Counted from the stretch's first letter, positions 26,613 to 37,683 are shown. The stretch is 64,000 nucleotides of DNA from Saccharopolyspora ipomoeae (GCF_029952525.1 NZ_JASAOF010000014.1:1-64000), one strand, 5' to 3'. Numbers and translations: made by a program. Notes: generated by a model not told the origin, from the letters alone.

Positions 26613-29297
26613 TTACCGCAGTCGACGCGGTCCGGTGTCCAACGCCGCGGGCGATTCGCCCAAGGACACCTTCGCCCCGGTGACCGCAGCCCCGGTGGGC
26701 GAGGCCAGCACGGGCTGCAACGCCAGGTAGCGCACCTCCGGCAGGTCCTCGGCCAGCGTCGCCACCCGCAGCACCAGGTCCTCCAGCGCCGACAGGTCCG
26801 CGGGCTCCACGCCCCGGTAGCCGACCAGCAGCGGCGCCGCGCGGGGCGCGCGCACCAACGTCGCGACGTCCACGTCGGTCAGCGGCAGCGCGCGGTAGGC
26901 CTTGTCCCCCAGCAGCTCGCTGGCCACGCCGGAGAGCCCGAAGGACACCAACGTGCCGAACGAGGGGTCGTCGAGCAGGTCGATCACGCACGAGGTCCCG
27001 CGCCCGGCCATCCGCTGCACGTAGACCTGCTCGACGCCGGAGACTCGCCGCACGTCTTCGTAGGCCGTGCGCACCGCCTCCGGCCCGGTCAGGTCCAGCC
27101 GGACGCCGACCAGGTCGTTGCGGTGCCGCAGATCCGTGCTGGTCGACTTCAGCACCACCGGGTAGCCCAGTTCCTCGGCCGCCGCTACCGCCGCGTCCAC
27201 GTCGCCGACCTTGCGGAAGGGCACCAGCTCGATGCCGTAGCACTCCAGCAGGCGCACCGTGCGCTCGTCGCCGAGCTCGGAGACGCCCTCGGCCAACCAC
27301 TGCTCGACCAGCGAACGCGCCTCCTCGGCCGCCACGTCCGGGCGCACGAAGTGCCCCTTCGGCGCTGCGCGCCACTTCGCGTAGCGGGTCACGCGCGCCA
27401 GCGCGAGCACCGAGCGCTCCGGGCTCGGGTACGACGGCACCGAGCCCTTGCCGGTCGTGCCGTCCGGGCCCGGCACCCGCAGCTCGTCCGGAACGCCCTC
27501 GGCCGCCAGGAACGTGGTCGCCACCGGCTTCGAGCGGGTCGCGTCGGCCTCGTGCAACGCCTCCCGCAGCGCCCGCGCGTAGGCCGCGCCGGGCACCGCC
27601 ACCGGCGGGGCGAACACCGTGATCAGCGCGTCGACGTCGTCGCGCAGGGCGGCATCGCGCACCGCGGCCGCGAACTCGTCGGGCTCCGCCGAGGCGCCGA
27701 CGTCGACCGGATCGTGCGCCAGCTGCAACCCCTGCGCCTGCGCCACGTCGGCGGCGATCATTCCCAGCGCCGAGGAGTTGCCCACGATCGAAACCCGGTC
27801 GCCCTGCGGCAACGGCTGGTGCGCGAGCAGCAGCGCGGTGTCGAACATCTGCGCCACCGACTCGACGCGGATCACGCCGGACTGCTCGAACAGCGCCTGC
27901 ACGCTCGTCTCGTCGATCTCCACCGTCGTGGCCGCCAAACCGGCCCGCACCGAGTTGCGGCCCGACTTGACCACCACGACCGGCTTGCTGCGCGCCAGCC
28001 GCCGGGCCAACCGGCCGAACTTGCGCGGGTTGCCGAACGATTCCAGGTACAGCAGCACCACGTCGGTGGCCGGGTCGGTCTGCCAGTACTGCAGCAGGTC
28101 GTTGCCGGACAGGTCGGCGCGGTTGCCCGCCGAGACGAACGTCGACAGGCCGAGCCCGCGCTCGGTGGCGGTCTCCAGGATCGCCACGCCCAGCGCACCG
28201 GACTGGCAGAAGAACCCGGTCCGGCCGCGCCCGGGCAGCTGCGGCGCGAGACTCGCGTTGAGCCGGAACTCCGGGTCCGGGTTGACCACGCCGAGCGCGT
28301 TCGGACCGACCACGCGCATGCCGTGCACCCGCGCGGCGCGCACCATCTCGCGTTCCACCTCGCGCCCCTCCGAACCGGTCTCGCTGAACCCGGAGGAGAC
28401 GATGACCAGCGTTTTCACGCCCTTGGCCAAGCAGTCGTCGAGGACCTCGTTGACGCCGGCCGCCGGGATCGCCACCACCGCCAGGTCGACCTCGTCGGGG
28501 ATGTCGAGCACCGAGGCGTAGGCGCGCACCCCGCGCACCGAGCGGTGCTCGGGGTTGACCGGGTAGACCGGCCCGTTGAAGTCGGCGGTGAGCAGGTTGG
28601 TCAGCACCGCGTGGCCGATCTTGCGGTGGTCGGTGGAAGCGCCGATCACCGCCACCGCCCGCGGCCGCAGCAGGTTGTGCACGCTGCGCGCCTCGGCGGC
28701 CTGCTCGCGCGCCCGGGCCACCGCCACGGACTCCTCGGTCGGGTCGATGTCGAACTCCAGGTGCACCACGCCTTCCTCCATCGCCCGGCTCACCTGGTAA
28801 CCGGCGTCGCGGAAGACGCGCACCATCGTGGAGTTCTCGGCCAGCACCTCGGCCACGAAGCGCCGCAGACCGCACTCCTGCGCGGCCGCGGCGAGGTGTT
28901 CGAGCAGGATCGACCCCAGACCGCGCCCCTGATGACCGTCCTCGACGACGAAGGCGACCTCGGCCGACTCCTGCTCGCCGAGGCGGTCGAAGCGGCCGAC
29001 GGCGACGATGTCATCGCCGAGCAGCGCCACCAGCGCGACCCGGTTGACGTAGTCGACCTGCGTGAACCGGCGCGCGTCGCGCTCGGGCATCCGCGGGTAC
29101 GGGCCGAAGTAGCGGTAGTACCTGGTGCGGTCGCTGAGCCTCCCGTGGAAGGCGACCAGCTTGTCCTTGTCGGCCGGGGTGATCGGCCGCATGTGCACCG
29201 TGCCGCCGTCGGAGAGGACGACGTCGGCTTCCCACTGCCGGGGGTAGTCCTGCTCCGGCCCGGTCTCCTCTCTCGCTTCTTCGTCCACTTCGGGCAC
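26613..29297 (-). CDS. GNAT/acyl-CoA synthetase-like protein lysine acetyltransferase (PatA type)
   Basis: Large protein of 894 residues with a GNAT domain first (about 25-185; acetyl-CoA loop GHQGRGLGS at 121-129), then an ADP-forming acetyl-CoA-synthetase-like part. That part has a CoA-binding domain (VAVIGASTDHRKIGHAVL, about 215-232), a succinyl-CoA-ligase domain (about 355-500) and a C-terminal ATP-grasp-like domain (about 650-890). The GNAT-first order matches Streptomyces lividans PatA rather than Salmonella Pat. The SHTG(S/A)xAG stretch with the catalytic His of active synthetases reads GLAATTVEIDETS (about 453-465) here, so the His is missing and the synthetase part is probably a regulatory acetyl-CoA sensor. 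Starts 3 bp after acuC. Confidence 0.9.
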   Translation of the reverse strand: MPEVDEEAREETGPEQDYPRQWEADVVLSDGGTVHMRPITPADKDKLVAFHGRLSDRTRYYRYFGPYPRMPERDARRFTQVDYVNRVALVALLGDDIVAVGRFDRLGEQESAEVAFVVEDGHQGRGLGSILLEHLAAAAQECGLRRFVAEVLAENSTMVRVFRDAGYQVSRAMEEGVVHLEFDIDPTEESVAVARAREQAAEARSVHNLLRPRAVAVIGASTDHRKIGHAVLTNLLTADFNGPVYPVNPEHRSVRGVRAYASVLDIPDEVDLAVVAIPAAGVNEVLDDCLAKGVKTLVIVSSGFSETGSEGREVEREMVRAARVHGMRVVGPNALGVVNPDPEFRLNASLAPQLPGRGRTGFFCQSGALGVAILETATERGLGLSTFVSAGNRADLSGNDLLQYWQTDPATDVVLLYLESFGNPRKFGRLARRLARSKPVVVVKSGRNSVRAGLAATTVEIDETSVQALFEQSGVIRVESVAQMFDTALLLAHQPLPQGDRVSIVGNSSALGMIAADVAQAQGLQLAHDPVDVGASAEPDEFAAAVRDAALRDDVDALITVFAPPVAVPGAAYARALREALHEADATRSKPVATTFLAAEGVPDELRVPGPDGTTGKGSVPSYPSPERSVLALARVTRYAKWRAAPKGHFVRPDVAAEEARSLVEQWLAEGVSELGDERTVRLLECYGIELVPFRKVGDVDAAVAAAEELGYPVVLKSTSTDLRHRNDLVGVRLDLTGPEAVRTAYEDVRRVSGVEQVYVQRMAGRGTSCVIDLLDDPSFGTLVSFGLSGVASELLGDKAYRALPLTDVDVATLVRAPRAAPLLVGYRGVEPADLSALEDLVLRVATLAEDLPEVRYLALQPVLASPTGAAVTGAKVSLGESPAALDTGPRRLR

Positions 29298-29300
29298 TCC

Positions 29301-30476
29301 TCAGTCGCGACTGTCAGCCGGGTCCAGCCCGAGCAGGGGGAACACCGCGTGCCGGGCGTCGCGGATCGCGGTGTCGACCGCGGACGCGGTCACCCCGGAC
29401 CAGCGCTCGAAGGACGGGTCGGCCCCGTCCGACATCGACGTCGGCATCGGCACGTTCTGCGCACGCCGGACGGCGTACGCGATCCAATCCTCGGGGATGG
29501 TCGTCTCCGGCGCGATATCCCGGTTCAGCAGCGTCGCCAGCAGGTGGGTCCAGGCTCGCGGCACCACGCGGAACAGCGAGTAGCCACCACCGCCCAGAGC
29601 CAGCCACTTCCCCCCGGCGTAGCTCTCGGCCAGGTCGCGGAGGTCCTGGTAGGTGGCGCGCTGGGCGTCGACGGTCAGCGACAGGTCGGCGAGCGGGTCG
29701 TCCCGGTGCGCATCGGCCCCGCACTGGGTGACCAGCACCTGCGGCCGGAACTGGTCCAGCACCGACGGGACCACGGCGTGGAAGGCGCGACGCCAGTCGG
29801 CATCACCGGTGCCCGGCGGCAGCGGGACGTTGACCGCGGTGCCGTCGGCGTTGCCGCGCCCGACCTCGGTGGCGAAACCGGTTCCCGGCCACAGCGTCAC
29901 CGGGTGCTGGTGCAGCGAGATGGTCATGACCCGCGGGTCGTCGTAGAAGGCCGCCTGCACCCCGTCGCCGTGGTGCACGTCGACGTCGAGGTAGGCGATG
30001 CGCTCCACGCCCTGCTCCAGCATCCAGGCGATGGCCGCCGAGCAGTCGTTGTAGACGCAGAACCCGGCGGCGCGGTCGGCCATCGCGTGGTGCAGTCCCC
30101 CGGCGATGTTGACCGCCCGGTCCGCCACGCCCGAGACAATCTGCTCCGCGGCCTTGATCGACGCTCCGGCGATCAAGGCCGAGGCCTCGTGCATCCGGTC
30201 GAAGATCGGGTTGTCATCGGTGCCCAACCCGTGCCCGACCTCCCAAGCGCTCAGCGGCGCGGCGCGCACCGCCGCCATGTACTCGGCGGTGTGCACGCGC
30301 AGCAGGTCCTGCTCGGTGGCGGGTTCGGGCTTGATCGTCTCCACGCCGTCGAGCACGCCGAGCGAGTTGGCCAGCCGCATGGTCAGGTCCAGCCGGATCG
30401 GATGCAGCGGATGGTGCCCGCCCAGGTCGTACTCGAGCACCGACTCGTCCCAGACCACGGCCAACTGAGAACCCAT
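29301..30476 (-). CDS. acuC: Acetoin utilization/protein deacetylase AcuC
   Basis: Class I histone-deacetylase fold enzyme of 391 residues. Zn-dependent catalytic residues are in place: the His pair H129-H130 (GGLHHAMADRA), the zinc ligands D166 and H168 (LDVDVHHGDG), the third Asp in TQCGADAHRDDP and the transition-state Tyr in GGGGYSLF. AcuC-type enzymes remove acetyl groups from acetyl-CoA synthetase and other proteins. The gene ends 3 bp before the GNAT/synthetase gene, so writer and eraser of lysine acetylation appear to be co-transcribed. The clear ATG is at 30476. The substrate in this organism is inferred. Confidence 0.94.
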   Translation of the reverse strand: MGSQLAVVWDESVLEYDLGGHHPLHPIRLDLTMRLANSLGVLDGVETIKPEPATEQDLLRVHTAEYMAAVRAAPLSAWEVGHGLGTDDNPIFDRMHEASALIAGASIKAAEQIVSGVADRAVNIAGGLHHAMADRAAGFCVYNDCSAAIAWMLEQGVERIAYLDVDVHHGDGVQAAFYDDPRVMTISLHQHPVTLWPGTGFATEVGRGNADGTAVNVPLPPGTGDADWRRAFHAVVPSVLDQFRPQVLVTQCGADAHRDDPLADLSLTVDAQRATYQDLRDLAESYAGGKWLALGGGGYSLFRVVPRAWTHLLATLLNRDIAPETTIPEDWIAYAVRRAQNVPMPTSMSDGADPSFERWSGVTASAVDTAIRDARHAVFPLLGLDPADSRD

Positions 30477-30560
30477 GGGCGGGACGCTACCTGCCGGACG
30501 CGCCCCGACACAGGGTCTCGACGGCCCGAGGAGCCGAATCGGATGGATCTCGCCGACCGC

Positions 30561-31412
30561 TCACCCGGCCTCCGGACCGGTCGCCGCCGGTCGTGACGGG
30601 TCCGCCGCCCAGTTCGACCACGAGCCCGCGTAGAGCGCGGCGGGCGCGTGGGCGTCGGTGACCCCGGCGTGTTCCAGCGCCAGCAGCACCGAGCAGGCCG
30701 TGACCCCCGAGCCGCAGTAGGCCCCGACGGCGGTGGCTCCGGTGACGCCCAGCGCGGCGAAGCGCTCGGCCAGCTCCTCCGGCGAACGCCACCGGCCCGT
30801 GGGCGCGACGTGCTCGCTGAACGGCGCGTTGCGCGCGCCCGGGACGTGCCCGGCGCGCGGATCCATCGGTTCCACCTCGCCCCGGTAGCGCTCCGGTGCG
30901 CGGGCGTCGAGCAGCACGCCGTCTCGGGCCAGCTCCGCCGCCTGGTCGGCGTCGATCACCGGCATCGCCCCGGGACGCACCCGGAACCCGCCATCACCGG
31001 GTTCGGGGACGTCGGTGGTGGTCGGCTTGCCCTCGGCGGTCCACGCCGCGTAGCCGCCGTCGAGCACGGCCACCGACCGGTGTCCCGCCCAGCGCAGCAG
31101 CCACCAGGCCCGCGCCGCCGCCGAACCGTTGTCGGCGTCGTAGACCACGACCGGGCGGTCGGCGTCCACGCCCGCCCGACGCAGCACCTCCTGCAGCGCG
31201 GTCGGATCGGGCAGCGGATGCCGCCCGGCCGAACTCGGCTCAGCGGCCAGTTCGGCGTCCAGATCCACGAAAACCGCTCCGGGCACGTGCCCCGCGGCGT
31301 AGTCGTCGCGGCCCGGTGGGCCGAGCAGTGACCACCGCACGTCCAGCAAGGTCGGGTGCGGCTCCGCACCCAGTGCGGTCATGAGATCATCGGTACTGAT
31401 CAAGGGATGCAT
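30561..31412 (-). CDS. Sulfurtransferase, 3-mercaptopyruvate type
   Basis: Two-rhodanese-domain protein of 283 residues; N-terminal domain about 1-135 (inactive; DADNGSAAAR replaces the Cys loop) and C-terminal domain about 150-275 with catalytic C233 in CGSGVTA. The CG(S/T)GVT loop is characteristic of 3-mercaptopyruvate sulfurtransferases, whereas thiosulfate enzymes have CRKGVT. The conserved linker features VPGARNAPF and DGGYAAWTAEGKP are present. It transfers sulfur to a thiol acceptor in the cytoplasm. Divergent from ideR across about 120 bp. Start ATG at 31412. Confidence 0.9.
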   Translation of the reverse strand: MHPLISTDDLMTALGAEPHPTLLDVRWSLLGPPGRDDYAAGHVPGAVFVDLDAELAAEPSSAGRHPLPDPTALQEVLRRAGVDADRPVVVYDADNGSAAARAWWLLRWAGHRSVAVLDGGYAAWTAEGKPTTTDVPEPGDGGFRVRPGAMPVIDADQAAELARDGVLLDARAPERYRGEVEPMDPRAGHVPGARNAPFSEHVAPTGRWRSPEELAERFAALGVTGATAVGAYCGSGVTACSVLLALEHAGVTDAHAPAALYAGSWSNWAADPSRPAATGPEAG

Positions 31413-31475
31413 GACGGCCTTTCGAAGCCCGCCGACGAGGTCGGTCGCTGATCCTGGCTGTCAACTCCCCGGCCA

Positions 31476-31505
31476 CTGACCGTTGTCGCTGGCAGCGACT
31501 AGCAT
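31476..31505 (+). promoter_or_regulatory. Candidate ideR promoter
   Basis: CTGACC (-35-like, 31476-31481), 18-nt spacer, TAGCAT (-10, 31500-31505), 29 bp before the ideR GTG. No IdeR iron-box palindrome was recognised in this gap. Confidence 0.42.
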
Positions 31506-31534
31506 CGTGGTTGGGACTTGAATGGGGAGCCGAC

Positions 31535-32226
31535 GTGAACGATCTCATCGATACCACTGAGATGTACCTCCGCACCATTTACGACCTCGAGGAAGAGGGC
31601 GTGGTGCCGCTGCGGGCGCGGATCGCCGAGCGCCTGGAGCAGAGCGGACCGACCGTCAGCCAGACGGTGGCCCGCATGGAGCGGGACGGCCTGCTCACGG
31701 TCGCCGAGGATCGCCACCTCGAACTGACCAAGGCCGGCCGCGCCCGCGCGATCAGCGTGATGCGCAAGCACCGCCTCGCCGAACGGCTCCTCGTCGACGT
31801 GATCGGCCTCGAGTGGGAGCACGTGCACAACGAGGCGTGCCGCTGGGAGCACGTGATGAGCGAGGCCGTCGAGCGCAAGCTCGTCAAGCTCCTCGGCGGC
31901 CCCACCACCTCTCCCTACGGCAACCCCATTCCCGGCCTGGACGACCTCGGTGTCGACCACATCGACACCGCGATCGACGGTGAGCTCCAGCGGGTCGACG
32001 AGATCGCCCGCAACGGCGGTGGCCGCGCGGTCATCCGCCGGATCTCCGAGCACGTGCAGCTCGACCCGGATCTGATGACCGATCTCAAGGAGGTGGGGGT
32101 CGTCCCGGGCAACGAGGTCGAGATCATGTCGGTGGTCGGTGCGAACAAGCCGATCGAGGTCCGCGGCCAGAGCGGTGCCGCAGAGCTGACCCCCAGCATC
32201 GCGCACGCGGTGATGGTGACGGCCAA

Positions 32227-32230
<4 letters not shown>
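31535..32230 (+). CDS. ideR: Iron-dependent repressor IdeR/DtxR
   Basis: Metal-dependent regulator of 231 residues that represses siderophore and iron-uptake genes when Fe2+ is bound. The winged helix-turn-helix is at about 25-60 (RIAERLEQSGPTVSQTVARM). With the GTG at 31535 the ligands fall exactly at the positions known for mycobacterial IdeR: M10, C102, E105 and H106 for the primary site and H79, E83, H98 for the ancillary site. The dimerisation domain and a C-terminal SH3-like domain (about 150-230) complete it. A GGGGAG ribosome-binding site precedes the start. The stop overlaps the galK start (GTGA), so it heads an ideR-galK-galE operon. Confidence 0.97.
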
Positions 32231-33405
<1,175 letters not shown>

Positions 33406-33468
33406 CGACCCGGTCCTCGGCCGCTTCCCGCTGAGTCGATTGGTTCTCCCACGGAAGGCAGTGCGCAG

Positions 33469-34431
33469 TTGAAGCTCCTGGTCACAGGCGGTGCCGGTTA
33501 CGTCGGAAGCGTGTGCGCAGCACGCCTGGTGGAAGCAGGCCACGAGGTCGTCGTGGTCGACGACCTGTCCACCGGGCACGCCGACGCGATCCCGGACGGC
33601 TGCAAGTTCGTCGAGGCGGACATCGCCTCGGCGGCGGGTGAACTGCTCGCGGAGCAGTTCGACGGCGTGCTGCACTTCGCGGCGAAGTCGCTCGTCGGCG
33701 AGTCGATGGAGCAGCCGCAGAAGTACTGGCAGGGCAACGTCGTGACGTCGCTGCGACTGCTGGACGCGATGCGCGAACACGGCACGCCGCGCCTGGTGTT
33801 CTCGTCCACGGCGGCGACGTACGGCGAACCGGAGTCCTCCCCGATCACCGAGGACCTCCCGACGCGGCCCACCAACACCTACGGCGCGACCAAGCTGGCG
33901 ATCGACCACGCGATCACGTCGTACGCCTCCGCCCACGGCATCGGCGCGGTCAGCCTCCGGTACTTCAACGTCGCCGGGGCGCATGGGGCCTTCGGTGAGC
34001 GGCACGCCGTCGAGACCCACCTGATCCCGATCGTGCTGCAGGTGGCGCTGGGCCAGCGCGAGCAGGTGCAGATCTTCGGCGAGGACTGGCCCACCGCCGA
34101 CGGCACCTGCGTCCGCGACTACATCCACGTCACCGACCTCGCCGACGCGCACCTGCTGGCGCTGGAAAACGCGACGAGCGGCCAGCACCGCATCTACAAC
34201 CTCGGCAACGGCACGGGCTTCTCGGTCAAGCAGGTCATCGACACCTGCCGCGAGGTCACCGGGCACCCGATCCCCGCCCAGGTCGCTCCCCGCCGGGCCG
34301 GCGACCCCGCGACGCTGGTGGCCTCCAGTCAGCGCGCCCGGGCCGAGCTGGGGTGGCAGCCCCAGCGCGCCGACCTCGGCGTGATCGTCGGTGACGCGTG
34401 GGAGTTCACCCGCGCCCGCCACGCGTCCTGA
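33469..34431 (+). CDS. galE: UDP-glucose 4-epimerase
   Basis: Extended short-chain dehydrogenase fold of 320 residues interconverting UDP-galactose and UDP-glucose with bound NAD+. The N-terminal NAD motif is TGGAGYVGS (6-14). The catalytic pair is Y138 and K142 (NTYGATK), with the Ser/Thr in FSSTAATYG (111-119). The substrate loop [10 protein letters not shown] and the C-terminal [14 protein letters not shown] motif fit GalE. The start is a TTG at 33469, supported by GGAAGG 10 nt upstream and by the Rossmann motif that begins immediately. Last gene of the ideR-galK-galE unit; galactose units for wall polymers are the likely use. Confidence 0.95.
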   Translation: MKLLVTGGAGYVGSVCAARLVEAGHEVVVVDDLSTGHADAIPDGCKFVEADIASAAGELLAEQFDGVLHFAAKSLVGESMEQPQKYWQGNVVTSLRLLDAMREHGTPRLVFSSTAATYGEPESSPITEDLPTRPTNTYGATKLAIDHAITSYASAHGIGAVSLRYFNVAGAHGAFGERHAVETHLIPIVLQVALGQREQVQIFGEDWPTADGTCVRDYIHVTDLADAHLLALENATSGQHRIYNLGNGTGFSVKQVIDTCREVTGHPIPAQVAPRRAGDPATLVASSQRARAELGWQPQRADLGVIVGDAWEFTRARHAS

Positions 34432-34457
34432 GCGCTGCTTCCTCTTCTTCGCGCACA

Positions 34458-35558
34458 TCAGCAGGGTCCCTCCTCGTCGAGCAGGAGCTGGACGTCGTCG
34501 GCCGAATCCCTGGCGATGCCGGCCAGCTCCGCCGGCGGGAGGCCCGCGTCCAGCGACCGGCGCAGCAGGACCCCCAGGTTGTGGTCGAGCTTGACCTGCT
34601 CGATGCGTTCGAGCGCGACGCTGGCCAGCGCGCCCTCGCCGCGGACGTAGGCCGAGAACGCCAGCAGCGCCGCGACCTCGACGACCTCGGGTTCCGGTGC
34701 CTTGCGCACGAGGGTGAGCCAGAGCTCCTCGGCCGGGCGCGCCAGTTCGGTCAGCGCGGCACCGATGACGACGTCGCGGACGCGGACGTCCGACACCGCC
34801 TGCAGCACGCCCAGCAGGTCGTCCTCGGTGAGCGCCGAACCGGCGGCGATGCGCCGGATCGCGCCGAAGACCGTGCGCACGTCCGTGGCGTGCCGGGACG
34901 GGTCGTAGGAGTCGATGGCGTCCTCGACGAGCGCGTCGAGCTTGGCCGACCAGCGGTTGAGGACCTCCGGTGATTCAGGCGCGACGAGCTCGCGGAGCTC
35001 CTCCCTGCTGCCGAAGGTCACCGATCCCTGGGCGGCCATCAGCGCGCCCATCGGAGATTCCTTCGGGTCCGCGACGACGCCGCGGCAGTCCTCGTCGTAG
35101 TAGCACGTCCACGGCTCACCGACCCCGATCGCCGGCGTGTGCACCGCGTGGGCGGTGATGATTCCCGCCTGCAGCAGGGTTTTCCGCACCACTTCGACGA
35201 CGTCGTGCAGCGGCGGCCCGGAGCCGTCGCCGGGGCTGTCGGTGGTGTGGCAGGCCCCGCCGCAAGTCTCCGGGCACGCGGCGAGGTTGGGACGGTCCCC
35301 GATCACGATCATGAACACGCCTTCGGCCTGCTGCTTGCCCACGGCCCCGGTGAGCAGGAACTCGCTGAACAGGCATGCCTGTGACGGGCACGGCAGGTCG
35401 ACGCGCATGGTCGCGCCGAACCTCGGTGTTCCGGTCAGGTCGTGCATCGTGATCAGCACGAACGAGTCGGTCGGGTGGAAGCCGAGCATGTGCGGGATCG
35501 CGGCGAGCACGTCCCCGGGGTCGCTCAGCGAGAGCTGGGTGTTCAATCGCGTCGTCAT
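34458..35558 (-). CDS. DUF4192 domain-containing protein
   Basis: Soluble protein of 366 residues matching the actinobacterial DUF4192 family. The N-terminus has the family pattern LNTQLSLSDPGDVLAAIPHMLGFHP followed by DSFVLITMHD. A cysteine-rich central loop (ACPETCGGACHTT at about 98-110, then WTCYYDEDCRG at about 153-163) may bind a metal. The C-terminal third is helical. No enzymatic motif is known. The ATG at 35558 was chosen over a GTG three codons earlier. It converges on galE with a 26-bp gap. Function is unknown. Confidence 0.87.
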   Translation of the reverse strand: MTTRLNTQLSLSDPGDVLAAIPHMLGFHPTDSFVLITMHDLTGTPRFGATMRVDLPCPSQACLFSEFLLTGAVGKQQAEGVFMIVIGDRPNLAACPETCGGACHTTDSPGDGSGPPLHDVVEVVRKTLLQAGIITAHAVHTPAIGVGEPWTCYYDEDCRGVVADPKESPMGALMAAQGSVTFGSREELRELVAPESPEVLNRWSAKLDALVEDAIDSYDPSRHATDVRTVFGAIRRIAAGSALTEDDLLGVLQAVSDVRVRDVVIGAALTELARPAEELWLTLVRKAPEPEVVEVAALLAFSAYVRGEGALASVALERIEQVKLDHNLGVLLRRSLDAGLPPAELAGIARDSADDVQLLLDEEGPC

Positions 35559-35749
35559 GACCACCACGATGCGGACGAAAACGCCTCCGCCGAAAGCGGA
35601 TTCGGCAATCTCTGGACAACTTCATCCGCTGTGGACGGATCGGGGTTGAAACCCTTGAAACCACACCGATCAGCGTCGATCGGTCAGGTCAATTCACTGC
35701 TCGATCGGGTATCACCGTCCGCCATGACACCGGTTTTCGCGAAAGACCG

Positions 35750-37534
35750 TCACGAGATCCGCCCGACCACCGGAAGTGAGACCTGCGTGCGCGCCAGGTC
35801 CAGCGCCAGTCCCGCACCCGGACGGGGCCGCAACGTGAAGTCGTGATCGCTGGAGAGCACCACGACGCCGAGCCGGTGCCCCGGCGCGAAGACGTAGTCG
35901 TCGGGCTGCATCCGCACGGTGATCGCGTACTGGCGCCCCGGTTCGATCGGCGTCGTCCGGTCCAGGGCCTCGCGGTTCTGCGGGTCGGCCCAGCCTCGGG
36001 TGACCACCGAGACCGATCCGTCCGGTGCCTGATCGACCAGCAGCGCGGTCACGTTGGCGGCCGGCTCGTCGAAGCTGAGTCCGAGCTCTGCGCGCACCTC
36101 CCCGCTGACCCGGGCCCGCTCGACGAGCGGTTCGGTGAAGTAGGCCAACCGGTTCGGCGAGCTGGCGGCGGAAGCGAGGTCCTCGGCCTTCTGGCCCGCG
36201 TCGTCGGTGAGCCCTTCCACCGCTCGCTGAGCGGGCGCTTCGGCGCTCAGACCACCGCGCTGCGAGCCGCCCGCCGTCGGCCGCAGCACCGTCTCGGCGA
36301 CCCCCGGAGCAGGCCATTCGGCCTCCTCGGTCCAGCTGCCGTCCTCGCGCTGGACCGTGGCGCGGGGCTCGTCCTCGACCCCGTTGGGCACGCCGTGCAG
36401 GTACCGGGTGAACCACCGGTTGAGGGTTCGCAACCACTCCTGCTCGCGCAGTTCGAGGGGGTCCGTGTGGCCGGACTGGTGCCACCAGATCTTGTGCGGC
36501 ACGTCGTGCTCCCGCAGCAGCCCGTACCACTGGGCGGCCTGGCGGGTCTTGACGTTCCAGTCGTTGAGCCCGTGCACCGACAGCACCGCCGCGCGCACCC
36601 GGTCCGCGTCGCCGAAATAGTTGCGCTCGCCCCAGAAGGGGCTGTCATCACCGGTGATGCGGTCCTGCTCCGCGGTGAGCCCGTCGATCACCGGGCGGCA
36701 GGGCTCGCGGTCGGCTCGGGTGTGGACGTACTCGGCCAGCACGTCGGCGTCCTCGCCCTGGTACCCACCGGGAGCGACCACGGCGCCGTCGGTGCGGTAG
36801 TAGTCGTACCAGTTGGAGATGGCCCCGATGGGCACGATCGCTTCCAGCCCCTCGACGCCGGTGGCGGCGACGGCGTTCGGCAGGGTCCCGTTGTAGGAGA
36901 CGCCCATCATGCCGACCTTGCCGGTCGACCAGGTCGCCGGAATCTCGGTGCCGGCGGCGTCGTGCCCCGGCGCCCGACCGTTGAGCCAGTCCACCACGGA
37001 CTTGGCGCCGATCGTCTCGTTCTCGGCCCCCGTGGTCGGGCACCCGGTGGACTCCCCCGTGCCCAGCGACTCCGCGTAGACCACGGCATACCCCCTGGCC
37101 AGCAGGTATTGCTCGTAGGCCCAGTCGATCTCGGCGGCCACCGCGATCCGCTCGTCACCGGAGGTGCTCAGCGTCGTCCGGGCACCCGACCGCTCCGGCA
37201 CGTGCAGCTCGGTGTCGACGTTGTGGTTGGGCACGTCGTTGCCGCCGGAGAAGTACGGGCTGGCCTGGTAGACCACAGGCACCCGCAGTCCCTGGTCGGA
37301 CTCGGCGGGCCGCACCACCTGGACGTGCACCCGGTCCTGCGATCCGTCGTGGTCGCTGTCGACCGGCGCGGTGACGAACAGGTCCTGCCGCACCGCCCGC
37401 GCCGGGTCGAACACCGGCTGCGCCTCGCCGTCGGCGAACACCGGACCCTGCGGCGGCTCGGCCCCCGCGGCCGCGGACCCGATCAGGGGCAGGGCGACGA
37501 TCGCCGCGAGCAAACCTGTCCGAACGCGCCGCAT
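35750..37534 (-). CDS. Secreted CocE/NonD-type Xaa-Pro dipeptidyl-peptidase
   Basis: Exported serine hydrolase of 594 residues. Residues 1-25 are a Sec signal peptide (AAAGA cleavage region). The alpha/beta hydrolase domain has its nucleophile in GVSYNG (Ser213), with the Asp and His expected in the GLNDWNVKTRQ and HQSGHTDP segments. The last 200 residues (from about 390) form the beta-sandwich lid typical of X-prolyl dipeptidyl peptidases and CocE hydrolases (VVLSSDHDFTLRPRPG at the end). The likely role is removal of Xaa-Pro dipeptides or ester hydrolysis outside the cell; the substrate is not proven. ATG at 37534. Divergent from the small membrane protein gene at 37684. Confidence 0.9.
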   Translation of the reverse strand: MRRVRTGLLAAIVALPLIGSAAAGAEPPQGPVFADGEAQPVFDPARAVRQDLFVTAPVDSDHDGSQDRVHVQVVRPAESDQGLRVPVVYQASPYFSGGNDVPNHNVDTELHVPERSGARTTLSTSGDERIAVAAEIDWAYEQYLLARGYAVVYAESLGTGESTGCPTTGAENETIGAKSVVDWLNGRAPGHDAAGTEIPATWSTGKVGMMGVSYNGTLPNAVAATGVEGLEAIVPIGAISNWYDYYRTDGAVVAPGGYQGEDADVLAEYVHTRADREPCRPVIDGLTAEQDRITGDDSPFWGERNYFGDADRVRAAVLSVHGLNDWNVKTRQAAQWYGLLREHDVPHKIWWHQSGHTDPLELREQEWLRTLNRWFTRYLHGVPNGVEDEPRATVQREDGSWTEEAEWPAPGVAETVLRPTAGGSQRGGLSAEAPAQRAVEGLTDDAGQKAEDLASAASSPNRLAYFTEPLVERARVSGEVRAELGLSFDEPAANVTALLVDQAPDGSVSVVTRGWADPQNREALDRTTPIEPGRQYAITVRMQPDDYVFAPGHRLGVVVLSSDHDFTLRPRPGAGLALDLARTQVSLPVVGRIS

Positions 37535-37683
37535 GCGGGGCTCCCGAAGCTGGAGAAGTGGACGACACCGGCACTTTTCTTAGCGCGAAACGGGAAGTCA
37601 AACACCGATGCGGCGGGTTCCCGCCAGAACCACCCGAGCGGCAGTAAGGTCGAAGCATCCGAACCGGAACCCAAGGAGTGCGC

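Noticed and set aside
26577..30596. A very long plus-strand open frame (over 1,300 codons) opposite the acetyltransferase and acuC
   Set aside because: His/Arg/Gly-rich shadow of two certain genes on the other strand; no recognisable protein motif.
31413..31534. IdeR iron box in front of ideR
   Set aside because: No TTAGGTTAGGCTAACCTAA-like palindrome could be found.
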